From: JABCZH01 sp963803775
GTDB taxonomy: Bacteria; Acidobacteriota; Terriglobia; Terriglobales; Acidobacteriaceae
Reading direction: 5' to 3'
Assembly: GCA_963803775.1 (NCBI GenBank)
Contig: CAWDNS010000006.1
Span: forward strand, 186,001 to 250,000
Length of the DNA stretch: 64,000 nt
Below the pieces are notes generated by a model, which searched no databases, was not told the origin of the DNA, and worked only from the letters and a program-made list of their open reading frames with translations. Below are positions 17,464 through 26,217 of this stretch, piece by piece. How positions within the stretch are numbered: the stretch's first letter is position 1; each line of letters starts with the position of its first letter. Both the position numbers and the translations under genes were made by a program.

Positions 17464-17678
17464 ACGATCACAATGACGAAAAGATTCGCCAACTGCTAAA
17501 GCAAAACATTCGTCCGGTGAACCAGGAACTGGAACGCGATCTGTGGCCGCGGATGCTGCGGCGATTGGACGAGCGGCCCGCCGCTGTCCCATGGTTCGAC
17601 TGGGCGCTGGCGGCGGTGGTCGTGCTGTCGATCATTTTGGTTCCCAGCACGATTCCGATGCTGCTTTATCACTTGTGA
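17460..17678 (+). CDS. Small single-span membrane protein coupled to the ECF sigma gene
   Basis: A 72-residue protein: a charged N-terminal half (residues 1-42) and one transmembrane helix (WALAAVVVLSIILVPSTIPM), ending at the membrane. Its ATG overlaps the sigma-factor stop, the usual layout of an anti-sigma factor. It has no Cys/His zinc-binding anti-sigma signature (no H-x3-C-x2-C) and is far shorter than typical anti-sigmas. A minimal anti-sigma role is inferred from position only. Confidence 0.7.
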   Translation: MNDHNDEKIRQLLKQNIRPVNQELERDLWPRMLRRLDERPAAVPWFDWALAAVVVLSIILVPSTIPMLLYHL

Positions 17679-17694
17679 GGGAAGGGAAGAACTT

Positions 17695-18141
17695 ATGAAT
17701 ACTCATCCGTATTTGCGGGCTTATATGGCGGGCATTGTGACACCGACGCTGGTTCTGCCACTGGTGCTGACTGCATTCTGCCTGGTGCGTTTTGTGTTCG
17801 ATATTCCGGTCCCGATTGAGCGCGTCATTATATTTCCCATGGCCCTGGTACCCACTCTATTTGGACTGTGGAACATGTTTTATCTGTGGTTGCGGCCACG
17901 CCGCCACTTGCCCATCGGTATTCATGGCGCGCTCCTGCCGTTTCTTCTGGCGCCCTGCGGATTAGCGCTGGCCTCCGCGTTGGGTTTCTTGACGCCGGGG
18001 AGCAACGGGATTGTCTGTTTCGACCAGCAGATCATTCCTTATCAATACGTTGGGTTAGGATTTACGGTTGGATTGATTGCGTATTACCTGATCTGGAAAT
18101 ACCTGGTGGGGTTCTTCAATCAAGTGCTGGGCATCGCCTGA
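17695..18141 (+). CDS. Four-helix membrane protein, unknown function
   Basis: A 148-residue, strongly hydrophobic protein with about four transmembrane segments (17-37, 44-66, 80-100, 120-140). AGGGAAG is well spaced before the ATG. It follows the sigma/anti-sigma-like pair by 16 bp and is probably in the same transcript, so it may be a sensor or a regulated target. No family was recognised. Confidence 0.7.
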   Translation: MNTHPYLRAYMAGIVTPTLVLPLVLTAFCLVRFVFDIPVPIERVIIFPMALVPTLFGLWNMFYLWLRPRRHLPIGIHGALLPFLLAPCGLALASALGFLTPGSNGIVCFDQQIIPYQYVGLGFTVGLIAYYLIWKYLVGFFNQVLGIA

Positions 18142-18251
18142 AATCAACGCGTGCGGTCGCTCCATCCCTATTACCCTTTTTACGAAAGGGTGGGATCTCG
18201 CGGTAAAACCCGCGTTTGGCCATCTTCCTTGCGGCATTCGGTATACTAGAG

Positions 18252-18776
18252 ATGAGTATGCCAGTACTGAAGAACATTGCGGCCATCGCCAAGGGGATGA
18301 GCATCACCTTCATGGAGATGTTCCAACCCACCCAGGTGGAGAATTATCCCGACGGGCCGGGGCCGTTGAAGGGCGCCCAGTTCGAGGACCGCTTTCGCGG
18401 AGTGCACGTCCTCCAGCGCGATGAAAATGGCCTGGAAAAGTGTGTAGCCTGTTTCCTGTGCGCGGCCTCCTGCCCCTCGAACTGCATCTACATCGAAGCC
18501 GCCGAAAACACCGCCGAAAAACGCGTAAGCGGCGCCGAACGCTACGCCCGCGTCTACAACATTGATTATAATCGATGTATATTTTGTGGGTACTGTGTGG
18601 AGGCTTGTCCTACGGACGCGATTACGCACGGGCATGGTTTTGAGATTGCCAGTTTTAACGCCAGCGGGTTGGTGTACCGGAAAGAGCAGATGCTGGCCCC
18701 CCAGCCAGCACATATGGGAGCCAACTCGGTGTTCAATCAGGCGGAAGTGGCCAGCGGGGAATTGGGAGTTCGATAA
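18252..18776 (+). CDS. nuoI: Orphan NuoI-like 2x[4Fe-4S] ferredoxin-type protein (copy 1)
   Basis: A 174-residue protein resembling complex I subunit I, which carries electrons through clusters N6a/N6b to quinone. Two full motifs are present: CVACFLCAASCPSNC and CIFCGYCVEACPTDA. The N-terminus (ITFMEMFQPTQVENYPDGPG) matches NuoI. No other nuo subunit is nearby. A longer in-frame start at 18216 is disfavoured: TATACT (18242-18247) lies 4 nt before the ATG at 18252, suggesting transcription starts there. A second, shorter NuoI-like gene lies at 24.5 kb. Confidence 0.88.
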   Translation: MSMPVLKNIAAIAKGMSITFMEMFQPTQVENYPDGPGPLKGAQFEDRFRGVHVLQRDENGLEKCVACFLCAASCPSNCIYIEAAENTAEKRVSGAERYARVYNIDYNRCIFCGYCVEACPTDAITHGHGFEIASFNASGLVYRKEQMLAPQPAHMGANSVFNQAEVASGELGVR

Positions 18777-18794
18777 AACGGATTATCTAAGGAC

Positions 18795-18824
18795 ACGCCG
18801 GCCCCCATAGCGGGCCGGCGTTTG
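18795..18824 (+). terminator. Probable rho-independent terminator after nuoI copy 1
   Basis: A 9-bp perfect GC stem, CGCCGGCCC (18796-18804) with GGGCCGGCG (18812-18820), separated by a 7-nt loop and followed by TTTG. The T tract is short. Position 20 bp after the nuoI stop and before metH fits a terminator. Confidence 0.65.
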
Positions 18825-18905
18825 TGCATAGGAGAGTCGTTGGTCTTTGGTCGTACGTCGCTGGCCTCGTCGATCGGCGAACAGCGGACATGAGAACGGG
18901 AGCAA

Positions 18906-21900
18906 ATGGGCGATTTCTTACAAACCGTGAAGGAGCGCGTCGTCATCTATGATGGCGCGATGGGCACGAGCATACAGGCCCGCAATCCCAGTGTGGACGA
19001 TTTCTGGGGCAAAGAGGGATGCAACGAGCTTCTGGTCCTGAGCCGGCCGGACATTATTAAAGACATTCACGCCAGCTTTTTTAGCATGGGCTGCGATGTA
19101 GTGGAGACGGACACGTTCGGTGGGGCGCGCGTGGTGTTGGCCGAATACGACCTGCAAGATAAAGTTGCCGAGCTCAATATTGCCGCCGCCAAGATCGCGA
19201 AAGAGGTGGCGCAGCAGTTCTCGACCAAGGACCGACCACGGTTTGTGGCGGGATCGATTGGGCCGACGACCAAGCTGCCGTCGCTGGGACATATCAAGTT
19301 CGACGACATGGTCGCGGGCTATGTTGAGCAGGCGAGCGCGCTGATCGAAGGTGGCGTGGATGTTCTGCTGGTCGAAACCTCGCAAGACTTGCTGCAAGCC
19401 AAAGCTGCTCTGGCCGGCGTGTTCGATGCCATGCAGAAAACCGGCAAGCGGCTGCCGGTCACAATTCAGGTGACGCTCGAAGCTACTGGAACGATGCTGC
19501 TGGGAACTGAAATTGGCGCGGCTCTGACCGCGCTCGAACCCTACGATGTAGACGTCATCGGTTTGAACTGCGCTACTGGACCGGCCGAGATGAATGACGG
19601 TGTCCGCTTCCTGGCTGCGAATTCCACGAAGTATGTATCGGTGCTGCCCAATGCCGGACTTCCGCAGAATGTGGGCGGACATGCGGTTTACAAGCTCACT
19701 CCGCAGGAGTTGGCCCAGTATCACAAGCATTTCGTGCAGGACTACGGCGTACGAATTGTAGGCGGCTGCTGCGGAACCACGCCGGAGCATTTGAAAGCAG
19801 TGGTCGATGCAGTTTCCGGCATCGAGCCCGCGAAGCGGGATATCAAGCCGACTGCCGCTGCGTCGAGTGCATATACATCAGTTCCGCTCGATCTTGAACC
19901 TAAGCCTCTGATCGTGGCCGAGGAGATGAACACCACGACGCGCGTGGAGCACTTCCGCAATATGGTGCGGGCGAAGAAGTACGACGACATTCTGGCGCTG
20001 GCGAAGAAGCTGGTGAACGAAGGTTCGCACATGCTGGACTTGTGCTGCGCGATTGTGGGCGAAGACGAGAAGGACTACATCACGTCAATCTTGGAAAAGA
20101 TTGCCACTCGCGTGCCCGCGCCGATTCTGGTTGACTCGACCGAAGCCGACGTGATGGAAGAGGCGTTGAAGCGAATTCCGGGCAAGGCGATCATCAATTC
20201 CATCAATCTGGAGGACGGCGAGAAGCGCACATCGAAAGTGTCTGCCCATGGCCAAGCGTTACGGCGCGGCGGTGATTGCGCTGACCATCGACGAAGATGG
20301 CATGGCATTAACGGCGGAGAAGAAGACCGCAATCGCCAAGCGCATCTTCGAACTGGCCACGAAGAAGTATGGCATTCGTCCAGTGGACATTATTTTCGAT
20401 GCGCTGACACTGCCGATTTCGACCGGGCAGGAGGAATACCGTACGGCGGGAATCGAGACTCTGAATGCGATCCGGCAGATCAAGAAGGAGCTGCCGGATG
20501 TGAAGACGATTCTCGGCGTCAGCAACATTTCGTTTGGTCTGGATGCCTATTCCCGGCGGGTGCTGAACTCGGTTTTCATGCACGAAGCGGTGGACAACGG
20601 CCTCGACATGGCCATTGTCAATTACACCAAGATCTATCCGTTATACAAGATTCCTCATGAAGAGGTTGAACTGGCGCGGAAGCTGATTCTTCGCGACTAT
20701 GCGAACGGCGATCCGCTGCAGGCCTACATGCAGCACTTCGCCGGAACCAAAGGCAAGGCGCAGGCCTCGACTACGGCGCACGTCGAAACGCTGTCGGTGG
20801 ACGACAAGCTGAAGTTTGCCATCATCAACGGCGAGAAATCCGTGGGGGATGGCGCGCATAAGAAGAGCCTGGAACAGTTGCTGGAAGATGCACTGGTCGA
20901 ATACACGCCGCTGGAGCTGATCAACACGGTATTGCTGGACGGAATGCGGACGGTCGGCGAACTTTTTGGCGCGCGCAAGATGCAGTTGCCGTCGGTGCTG
21001 GACTCTGCCGGGGTGATGAAGCAGGCGGTCGCTTATCTTGAGCCCAAGATGGAGAAGGAGGAGGGTTCGCAGAAGGGAACTATCGTTCTGGCGACGGTGA
21101 AGGGCGACGTCCACGATATCGGCAAGAATCTGGTGGACATCATTCTTACTAACAACGGCTTCCGTGTAGTGAACCTGGGCATCAAGCAGCCGGGGGACAC
21201 CATCATCAAGTCGGCGCTGGAGCACAAGGCGGATGCGATTGGGCTGAGCGGGTTGCTGGTGAAGTCGACGCTGGAGATGAAGTATGTGATCCAGGACTTA
21301 CAGCGGCAGAACTTGGGAATTTCCGGTGATCTGCGGCGGGGCTGCGCTGACACGTAAATATGTCGAAGACGATCTGCGGCGCGAGTACTCGAATGCAGTG
21401 TTCTATGCCGATGACGCTTTCGCCGGCCTGCATATCATGCAGGACATTTCTGCGCCTAACGGCAACCGCGAAAGCCGGCTGAAAGAGGGACGCACGGTCA
21501 AGGAATATACCAAAGCGGTTGCGGTAGATGAAGAGAGCGGGCCAGTGTTCGCCGAGCGCAGTCCGGTGGTGAGTGATGCGCCGGATATTCCGGTGCCTCC
21601 GTTCTGGGGCGTGCGGGTGAAAAAGGACTTGGACCTGCGAGAAGTTTTTCAATACATCAACGATACGGCGCTGTTCAAGAACCAGTGGCAGTTGAAGACT
21701 GCGTCGCAGGAAGATTATGTGCGGCTGGTGGAGGAGAAGTTCCGGCCGATCAAGCAGAAACTGGAAGAGGAAGTAATCGCGAACGGATGGTTTGATCCCA
21801 AGGTGGTGTATGGATATTTTCCGGCGCAGAGTGATGGGAACGATGTGATTGTGTACGAGCCGGCCGAAGAGCGATAACCACAAAGGACACGAGGGTTCAC

Positions 21901-22412
21901 AAAGGAAAGCCGAGCTGTTGCGCTTCACATTTCCTCGGCAGCGGGAAGGGCGGCGGCTTAGTGTCTCGGATTTCTTTGCTCCGAAGAGCGCGGGGAAGAT
22001 GGATGTGATTGGGTTGTCGCTGGTGACGATTGGGTCGAGGGCGTCGGAGGAGACGCAGCGGTTGTTTGAGGGCGGGGAGTACACCAAGTATCTTTATCTG
22101 CACGGGCTGAGTGTGGAGACTGCCGAGGCGCTGGCGGAGCTTCTGCATAAGAAGATGCGTGAAGAATTGGGAATTGCGGGCGAGGATTCGCCGCATATTC
22201 GGGATCTGTTCCACCAGAAGTATCGTGGATCGCGGTACTCGTTTGGTTATCCGGCGTGTCCGAATTTGGAGGATCAGACGAAGCTGTTTACTTTGCTGAA
22301 TCCGGAAGAGAACATTGGGGTGCGGCTAACGACGGGGTTCTTGCTGGAGCCGGAGCAGAGCACTTCGGCGATTGTGGTGCATCATCCCGGAGCGAAGTAT
22401 TTTGTGGTGTAG
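18906..22412 (+). pseudogene. metH: Methionine synthase (cobalamin-dependent), frameshifted and repeat-interrupted
   Basis: All MetH modules can be read across four frames. Homocysteine-binding: GLNCATGP and GGCCGTTPEH zinc cysteines. Pterin-binding: from EEMNTTTRVEHFRNM. B12 domain: GDVHDIGKN. Activation domain: RYSFGYPACPNLEDQ, ending at 22412. Breaks: an extra T near 20241 (removing it restores KVLPMAKRYG); an extra G in the GGG near 21315-21317 (removing it restores NLEFPVICGGAALTRKY); and TAA at 21875 followed by an intergenic-type repeat of about 37 bp, after which RFTFPRQ resumes. The enzyme makes methionine from homocysteine and methyl-THF. The two 1-bp shifts could be sequencing errors, but the repeat cannot. 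Confidence 0.88.
21876..21912 (+). repeat. ACCACAAAGGACAC repeat unit inside metH
   Basis: AACCACAAAGGACACGAGGG continues into TTCACAAAGGAAAG. It matches the repeat family at 7623-7699. It interrupts the activation-domain coding sequence between 'IVYEPAEER' and 'ELLRFTFPRQ', adding a stop and shifting the frame by one (about 37 bp, 1 mod 3). Confidence 0.75.
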
Positions 22413-22503
22413 GGCGGCGAGGTCGAGGAGATATGGGGGCGAATGTGCGGAGCTTATCGGCACGCCTCTTTCGCCGCTCCGCGGCTCAGCGTTTGCAACT
22501 TTA

Positions 22504-22523
22504 CCCACGGCTCGCGCCGTGGG
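22504..22523. terminator. Hairpin between convergent metH and GNAT genes
   Basis: CCCACGG (22504-22510) pairs with CCGTGGG (22517-22523) around CTCGCG, followed by CTTTACTCTT. A further ACCCACGGC lies at about 22551. It sits between two converging genes, fitting a bidirectional terminator, and may also belong to a dispersed hairpin family. Confidence 0.5.
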
Positions 22524-22560
22524 CTTTACTCTTGCGCCACTTTGCGGCTTACCCACGGCA

Positions 22561-23082
22561 TCACAACTTTAGCAACATCAACTCCTCATCCACGTAGCTG
22601 TCGCCGAGTTTGAGGGCGTGAAGGTCGCGGCCGTAGGCTTCGAATCCTAGAGATGCGTACAGGCGCCGGGCGGCGGGCTGATCGGTGCTCACTGCGAGAT
22701 GGATCTGCTCAATCCCGGCGATGGTCCTGGCGAGACGCAATACTTCAGCCAGCAGCAATCGTCCTACGCCGTGCTTACGCCACTCGCTTTGCACGTAGAC
22801 TCCCCAGATTAGGCCTCTATGGCGGATCTTCGGACCCTGGCGTTGGAAGAACCCCGCCATGCCAACAAGTTGGTTCTTGGCTAAAGCCCCTAACACGAAA
22901 TTGCCGTTGGCAACCGTGCCGCTCAAACGTCTGGCGACTTCATCGACTGTGATTTTGCGATGCTCGTCGACGGACTCGGTGAAGGCACGGGGCTCGCGCT
23001 CAAGAGCCTCCAGGCGAAGCTGCAAGAACGACTGTGCGTCTTTCGGGTTCAGCTTTCGGACTTCAATTTCTGACTCTGCCAT
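22561..23082 (-). CDS. GNAT-family N-acetyltransferase
   Basis: A 173-residue protein with the acetyl-CoA fold: N-terminal strand IEVRKLNPKDA, the central IWGVYVQSEWRKHGVGRLLL segment (motif A, with a QSEWRKHGVG pyrophosphate loop), and ARRLYASLGFEAYG (motif B). The substrate is unknown. The start at 23082 is preferred because GGGGAGC precedes it; seven extra codons upstream are possible. It converges with metH. Confidence 0.85.
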   Translation of the reverse strand: MAESEIEVRKLNPKDAQSFLQLRLEALEREPRAFTESVDEHRKITVDEVARRLSGTVANGNFVLGALAKNQLVGMAGFFQRQGPKIRHRGLIWGVYVQSEWRKHGVGRLLLAEVLRLARTIAGIEQIHLAVSTDQPAARRLYASLGFEAYGRDLHALKLGDSYVDEELMLLKL

Positions 23083-23147
23083 GGGACTGCTCCCCGACTG
23101 CAACTTGTGTGCAACCTAATGGTATGTCACTTTAATTACGATATCCC

Positions 23148-23432
23148 ATGAAGTCTCTGCCTATACGTCTGTTGAGTGTTGTATTGGTGCTGGCGGCCAT
23201 GGTTTACGGTGGCGACTGGCTTTCGCTGCGCTATCGTATCTGGCGGCACCGGGATGTGTTGGGCAGCGTTAGCGTAACTGCGGTGTACGTGATCCACGAA
23301 AAGAGCGGCAAGACGCAATACCAGTACGACGCACCGCAGGATCAGACGTGCGTGCGGTCGTTGTTTCCTCATTTTGGGTATAGCCCGTGCTGGTATTTGA
23401 GCCGGCATCAGGAGAAGCAGATTGAGATTTGA
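23148..23432 (+). CDS. Small membrane-anchored hypothetical protein
   Basis: A 94-residue protein with an N-terminal signal anchor (LLSVVLVLAAMVYGGDWL) and a short exported domain containing two Cys (TCVRSLFPHFGYSPCWYL) that could form a disulfide. No Shine-Dalgarno is seen. TACGAT (23137-23142) ends 5 nt before the ATG, so the mRNA may be leaderless. No family recognised. It is isolated between the GNAT gene and tRNA-Ser. Confidence 0.65.
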   Translation: MKSLPIRLLSVVLVLAAMVYGGDWLSLRYRIWRHRDVLGSVSVTAVYVIHEKSGKTQYQYDAPQDQTCVRSLFPHFGYSPCWYLSRHQEKQIEI

Positions 23433-23592
23433 GGGCGGCCGACAGAGGCTTCGTTGAAAGCACCCGCTGCTTGCACAAAACGGAGTAGGGGCACCCCCGT
23501 TTTGAAAGAGGTTGGCTTCGCCCGGCTTTATACTCGCTGCGGGTTAAGGGGCGGGCCACCCGGCGAGAGTGACTTAGTCGTACGAGAATAAC

Positions 23593-23682
23593 TGGCGGAG
23601 AGGGTGGGATTTGAACCCACGATACCCGTTAAGGTATGTCCGCTTTCGAGGCGGATCGTTTCAACCACTCACGCACCTCTCC
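23593..23682 (-). tRNA. tRNA-Ser (anticodon CGA)
   Basis: Read on the minus strand, the acceptor GGAGAGG pairs with CCTCTCC, followed by discriminator G and an encoded CCA. The anticodon stem TCCGC/GCGGA encloses CTCGAAA, giving anticodon CGA (UCG codon). The long variable arm (ACATACC...GGGTATC) and the T arm GTGGGTTCAAATCCCAC are typical of class II tRNA-Ser. Confidence 0.95.
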
Positions 23683-23778
23683 GCGTGGAGAACTCTGGAC
23701 TCGCGATCCTTCGCACAAAAAGCATGCTCAGGATTTCGGCAGCGGGCTCCCGCTACGTTCACGCCCGCTAAACGCCTC

Positions 23779-23798
23779 AACTCACGCACCTCTCCGTG
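23779..23798 (-). repeat. Partial duplicate of the tRNA-Ser 5' end
   Basis: CAACTCACGCACCTCTCCG-type sequence here repeats the segment at about 23664-23683 covering the D-arm and 5' acceptor strand of the tRNA gene, in the same orientation, about 115 bp away. No complete second tRNA exists. It resembles an attachment-site or duplication scar. Confidence 0.7.
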
Positions 23799-23839
23799 GC
23801 AAAACAGCTTTTAGCTTTTGGCACTTAGCTCGAAGCCCA

Positions 23840-24298
23840 TTAGCGACGACTTCGGAAAAACTCTTGTAGCAGTTCGGCGCTGCGGCCTGCCAGGATGCCT
23901 GTCTGAACCTCCATTTGGTGATTCGAGCTGGGGTGGTTCAGCACTTGCATCACTGAATGCACCGCGCCGGCTTTGGGGTCGTCGGCCCCATAGACCAGGC
24001 GCTTGAGCCGGGCATGCACCAGCGCGCCGGCACACATGGCGCACGGCTCAATTGTAACAAACAGCTCGCAGTCTCCCAGACGATGGTTGCCGAGGTGTTT
24101 GCCGGCCCCACGTAACGCGATGATCTCGGCATGGGCGGTGGGATCGGCGTCGGCTAAGTTGCGGTTCCAGCCGCGGGCGATAATTTGGTTGTTGTGGATG
24201 ACGACGGCTCCTACGGGAACGTCACCGGCTTCGAGGGCGCGCTGGGCGGCGCGGAGAGCTTCTTGCATCCAGAGTTCGTCGTTGGTTGGTGGAGACAC
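23840..24298 (-). CDS. tadA: tRNA adenosine(34) deaminase
   Basis: Deaminates adenosine 34 to inosine in tRNA-Arg(ACG), allowing wobble decoding. Zinc ligands and the proton shuttle are visible: His56 and Glu58 in AHAEI, and Cys86/Cys89 in PCAMC. About 152 residues from GTG 24298; ATG 24268 is the alternative start, with no Shine-Dalgarno at either. The longer ORF from 24397 begins in repeat sequence. It is next to the tRNA-Ser gene, on the same strand. Confidence 0.92.
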   Translation of the reverse strand: MSPPTNDELWMQEALRAAQRALEAGDVPVGAVVIHNNQIIARGWNRNLADADPTAHAEIIALRGAGKHLGNHRLGDCELFVTIEPCAMCAGALVHARLKRLVYGADDPKAGAVHSVMQVLNHPSSNHQMEVQTGILAGRSAELLQEFFRSRR

Positions 24299-24331
24299 GA
24301 ATAGGTATTTTATCGGGTGAGACGGAAAAAA

Positions 24332-24412
24332 GCTTAACGCAGAGTGCGCTGAGAAAATGCCCGAGAACGCAGAGAAAGGCATGACCACAGGGGGCACAGG
24401 GGATCACAGGGT
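24332..24412. repeat. Degenerate CAGAG/CACAGG repeat cluster
   Basis: Contains CTTAACGCAGAGTGCGC, GAGAACGCAGAGAAAGG and GACCACAGGGGGCACAGGGG, resembling the other dispersed 'ACCAC-AGG-CACAG' units. It lies between divergent tadA and the second nuoI. Confidence 0.5.
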
Positions 24413-24472
24413 AAATCTTGCGGGGGTTGTCCGGCAGCGATTTCGGCGATCTAGTGATATGCTTATTGCGTT

Positions 24473-24934
24473 ATGGGCCTGGCTAATCTGCTTCGCAAAA
24501 TCTTCTTTATCGACCTGCTCAAGGGACTGAGTGTTACGTTTCGCTATCAGGATCCCAGGGAGATTTATACCGAACAGTATCCGTTGCAGCGGCCACAAGT
24601 GGCGGAGCGGTATCGCGGGGCGCCGCGGCTGAATGTGAATCCGGATACGAATGAGACCATGTGCATTTCGTGCGACTTGTGCGCGCTAGCCTGCCCGGAA
24701 CATCTGATCATGGTGACCAGTGAGCGCAACGAGAAGACCCGGCGCAAGGAGTTGACGACTTTTACTTACGACCTGAGCCGGTGCATGTTTTGCGGATTGT
24801 GCGAGGACGCTTGTCCGACCGATGCGCTGGAGTTGACCCAGGATTTCGAGTTGGCAAGCTACACTCGCGAGGGCGCGATCTGGAACCGTGAGATGCTGGA
24901 GAAGGGTCCGCAGCCGACGCAGTATCGACGGTAA
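24473..24934 (+). CDS. nuoI: Orphan NuoI-like 2x[4Fe-4S] ferredoxin-type protein (copy 2)
   Basis: A 153-residue NuoI-type protein. The N-terminus (LANLLRKIFFIDLLKGLSVT) can form the amphipathic membrane-contact helix. It has two cluster motifs, CISCDLCALACPEH and CMFCGLCEDACPTDA, and the downstream FELASYTREG shared with copy 1 (FEIASFNASG). No complex I operon is adjacent. The two copies differ enough to be ancient paralogues, perhaps serving two complex I forms encoded elsewhere. No Shine-Dalgarno; the start is chosen on family length. Confidence 0.88.
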   Translation: MGLANLLRKIFFIDLLKGLSVTFRYQDPREIYTEQYPLQRPQVAERYRGAPRLNVNPDTNETMCISCDLCALACPEHLIMVTSERNEKTRRKELTTFTYDLSRCMFCGLCEDACPTDALELTQDFELASYTREGAIWNREMLEKGPQPTQYRR

Positions 24935-25080
24935 AAGCGATAACGACAGAGGACACCCTTCGGCTACGCTCAGGGCAGGCTCAGGGTACACGAAGGAATC
25001 CCAGGACGTTGGCGTTCTTAATGATCTCGCCGCTATTCTGATTTGAATGCTATCCCGCACAAAAAGGAGTGAAGGTTGAT

Positions 25081-25269
25081 ATGGGAACATCTGGAGAATT
25101 AATTCGCCTAATTAATTATGTGGATGACATTGTGACTACGCTGCGGCGTATTCAGGCATTTGTTGCCGGCATGGATGCCGACGAATCGAAGCGTCTGGCG
25201 GAAAGTTTGCGCGCGGCCGGGACCAACCTGAATGCCATTGTGGCGCAACTCGAAAAGGGAGCGAAGTAG
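25081..25269 (+). CDS. Small helical protein upstream of 3-hydroxyacyl-CoA dehydrogenase
   Basis: A 62-residue, predicted all-helical protein (ELIRLINYVDDIVTTLRRIQ ... LRAAGTNLNAIVAQLEKG). AAAAAGGAG lies upstream; an in-frame GTG at 25069 overlaps it. The stop overlaps the GTG start of the dehydrogenase (TAGTG), so the two are co-translated. Function unknown. Heptad-like spacing of Leu/Ile suggests a coiled coil. Confidence 0.6.
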   Translation: MGTSGELIRLINYVDDIVTTLRRIQAFVAGMDADESKRLAESLRAAGTNLNAIVAQLEKGAK

Positions 25270-26162
25270 TGGCGGAGGTCAAAACCATAGCCGTGATCGG
25301 GGCTGGGACCATGGGGCGGGGCATTGCGCATGTGGCGGCGCTCGGCGGCTATCGCACGATTCTTGAAGACTTGCTGCCTAATGCACTGCGCAAGGCGGAG
25401 ACGGAAATCCGCGGCAATCTTAATAAAGCAGTTGAGTTGGGGAAAGTGTCGGCTGCGGACGCTGATGCGGCGTTTGCGCGGCTTAAGTATGCAGGCGGGG
25501 TGGAGGAAGCGGCGCGAGAAGCTGATCTGGTGATTGAAGCGGTACCGGAGGAGATGGAGTCGAAGATCGAAATCTTCACGCTGCTCGACAAGATTTGCCG
25601 TCCGGGGACGATTCTGGCTTCGAATACTTCATCGCTTAGCGTGACGGAGATTGCCAGCGTGACCTATCGCGCGAAGAAATGCATTGGGATGCACTTCTTT
25701 AATCCGGTGCACAAGATGAAGTTGCTGGAAGTGGTGCGGGCTTTGGAGACGGACGAAGACACCGTGGCTACTGCGGCTGAGGTTGGACGGCGCATGGGGA
25801 AAGAAGTGGTGGTGATCAAAGAGTCGCCGGGGTTTATTACCAGCCGGGTCAATGCGATGATCGGCAATGAGGCGTTTTACATGCTGGCGGAAGGGATTGC
25901 ATCTGCGGCAGATATCGATAAAGCCTTAAAGTTGGGGTTGAATCATCCCATGGGGCCGTTTGAGCTGGTCGATTTGGTGGGATTGGATACGCGGTTGTCG
26001 ATTCTCGAGTACTTGCACAAGTCGTTGGGGGAGAAATATCGGCCTGCACCACTTTTGGTGCAGTATGTGAAAGCGGGGCGATTGGGGCGAAAAGCTGGGC
26101 GTGGGGTTTATGAGTATCCGGAGCAGAAGGCTGCCGCTCAGGGGCTAAAGCCCGCGTCGTAG
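25269..26162 (+). CDS. 3-hydroxyacyl-CoA dehydrogenase (3-hydroxybutyryl-CoA type)
   Basis: Oxidises L-3-hydroxyacyl-CoA with NAD+ in beta-oxidation or butanoate metabolism. The 297-residue length is that of the single-function Hbd/PaaH enzymes. An N-terminal Rossmann fold (IGAGTMGRGIAHVAALGG) is followed by LVIEAVPEEMESK, ASNTSSLSVTEIA and GMHFFNPVHKMKLLEVV with the catalytic His. The C-terminal domain has GFITSRVNAM and NHPMGPFELVDLVGLD. It starts with GTG overlapping the preceding small gene. Confidence 0.93.
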   Translation: MAEVKTIAVIGAGTMGRGIAHVAALGGYRTILEDLLPNALRKAETEIRGNLNKAVELGKVSAADADAAFARLKYAGGVEEAAREADLVIEAVPEEMESKIEIFTLLDKICRPGTILASNTSSLSVTEIASVTYRAKKCIGMHFFNPVHKMKLLEVVRALETDEDTVATAAEVGRRMGKEVVVIKESPGFITSRVNAMIGNEAFYMLAEGIASAADIDKALKLGLNHPMGPFELVDLVGLDTRLSILEYLHKSLGEKYRPAPLLVQYVKAGRLGRKAGRGVYEYPEQKAAAQGLKPAS

Positions 26163-26217
26163 TTTACGCTTAACGGCACGACTGAAGTCGTGCCCTCCCG
26201 TGGTTGAAGGAGAAGAC

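Noticed and set aside
18825..18905. Cobalamin or SAM riboswitch upstream of metH
   Set aside because: Only about 80 bp are available after the terminator and no B12-box or SAM-type core was found.
23779..23798. A second tRNA-Ser gene
   Set aside because: Only the 5' acceptor/D-arm segment is present; anticodon and T arms are missing.
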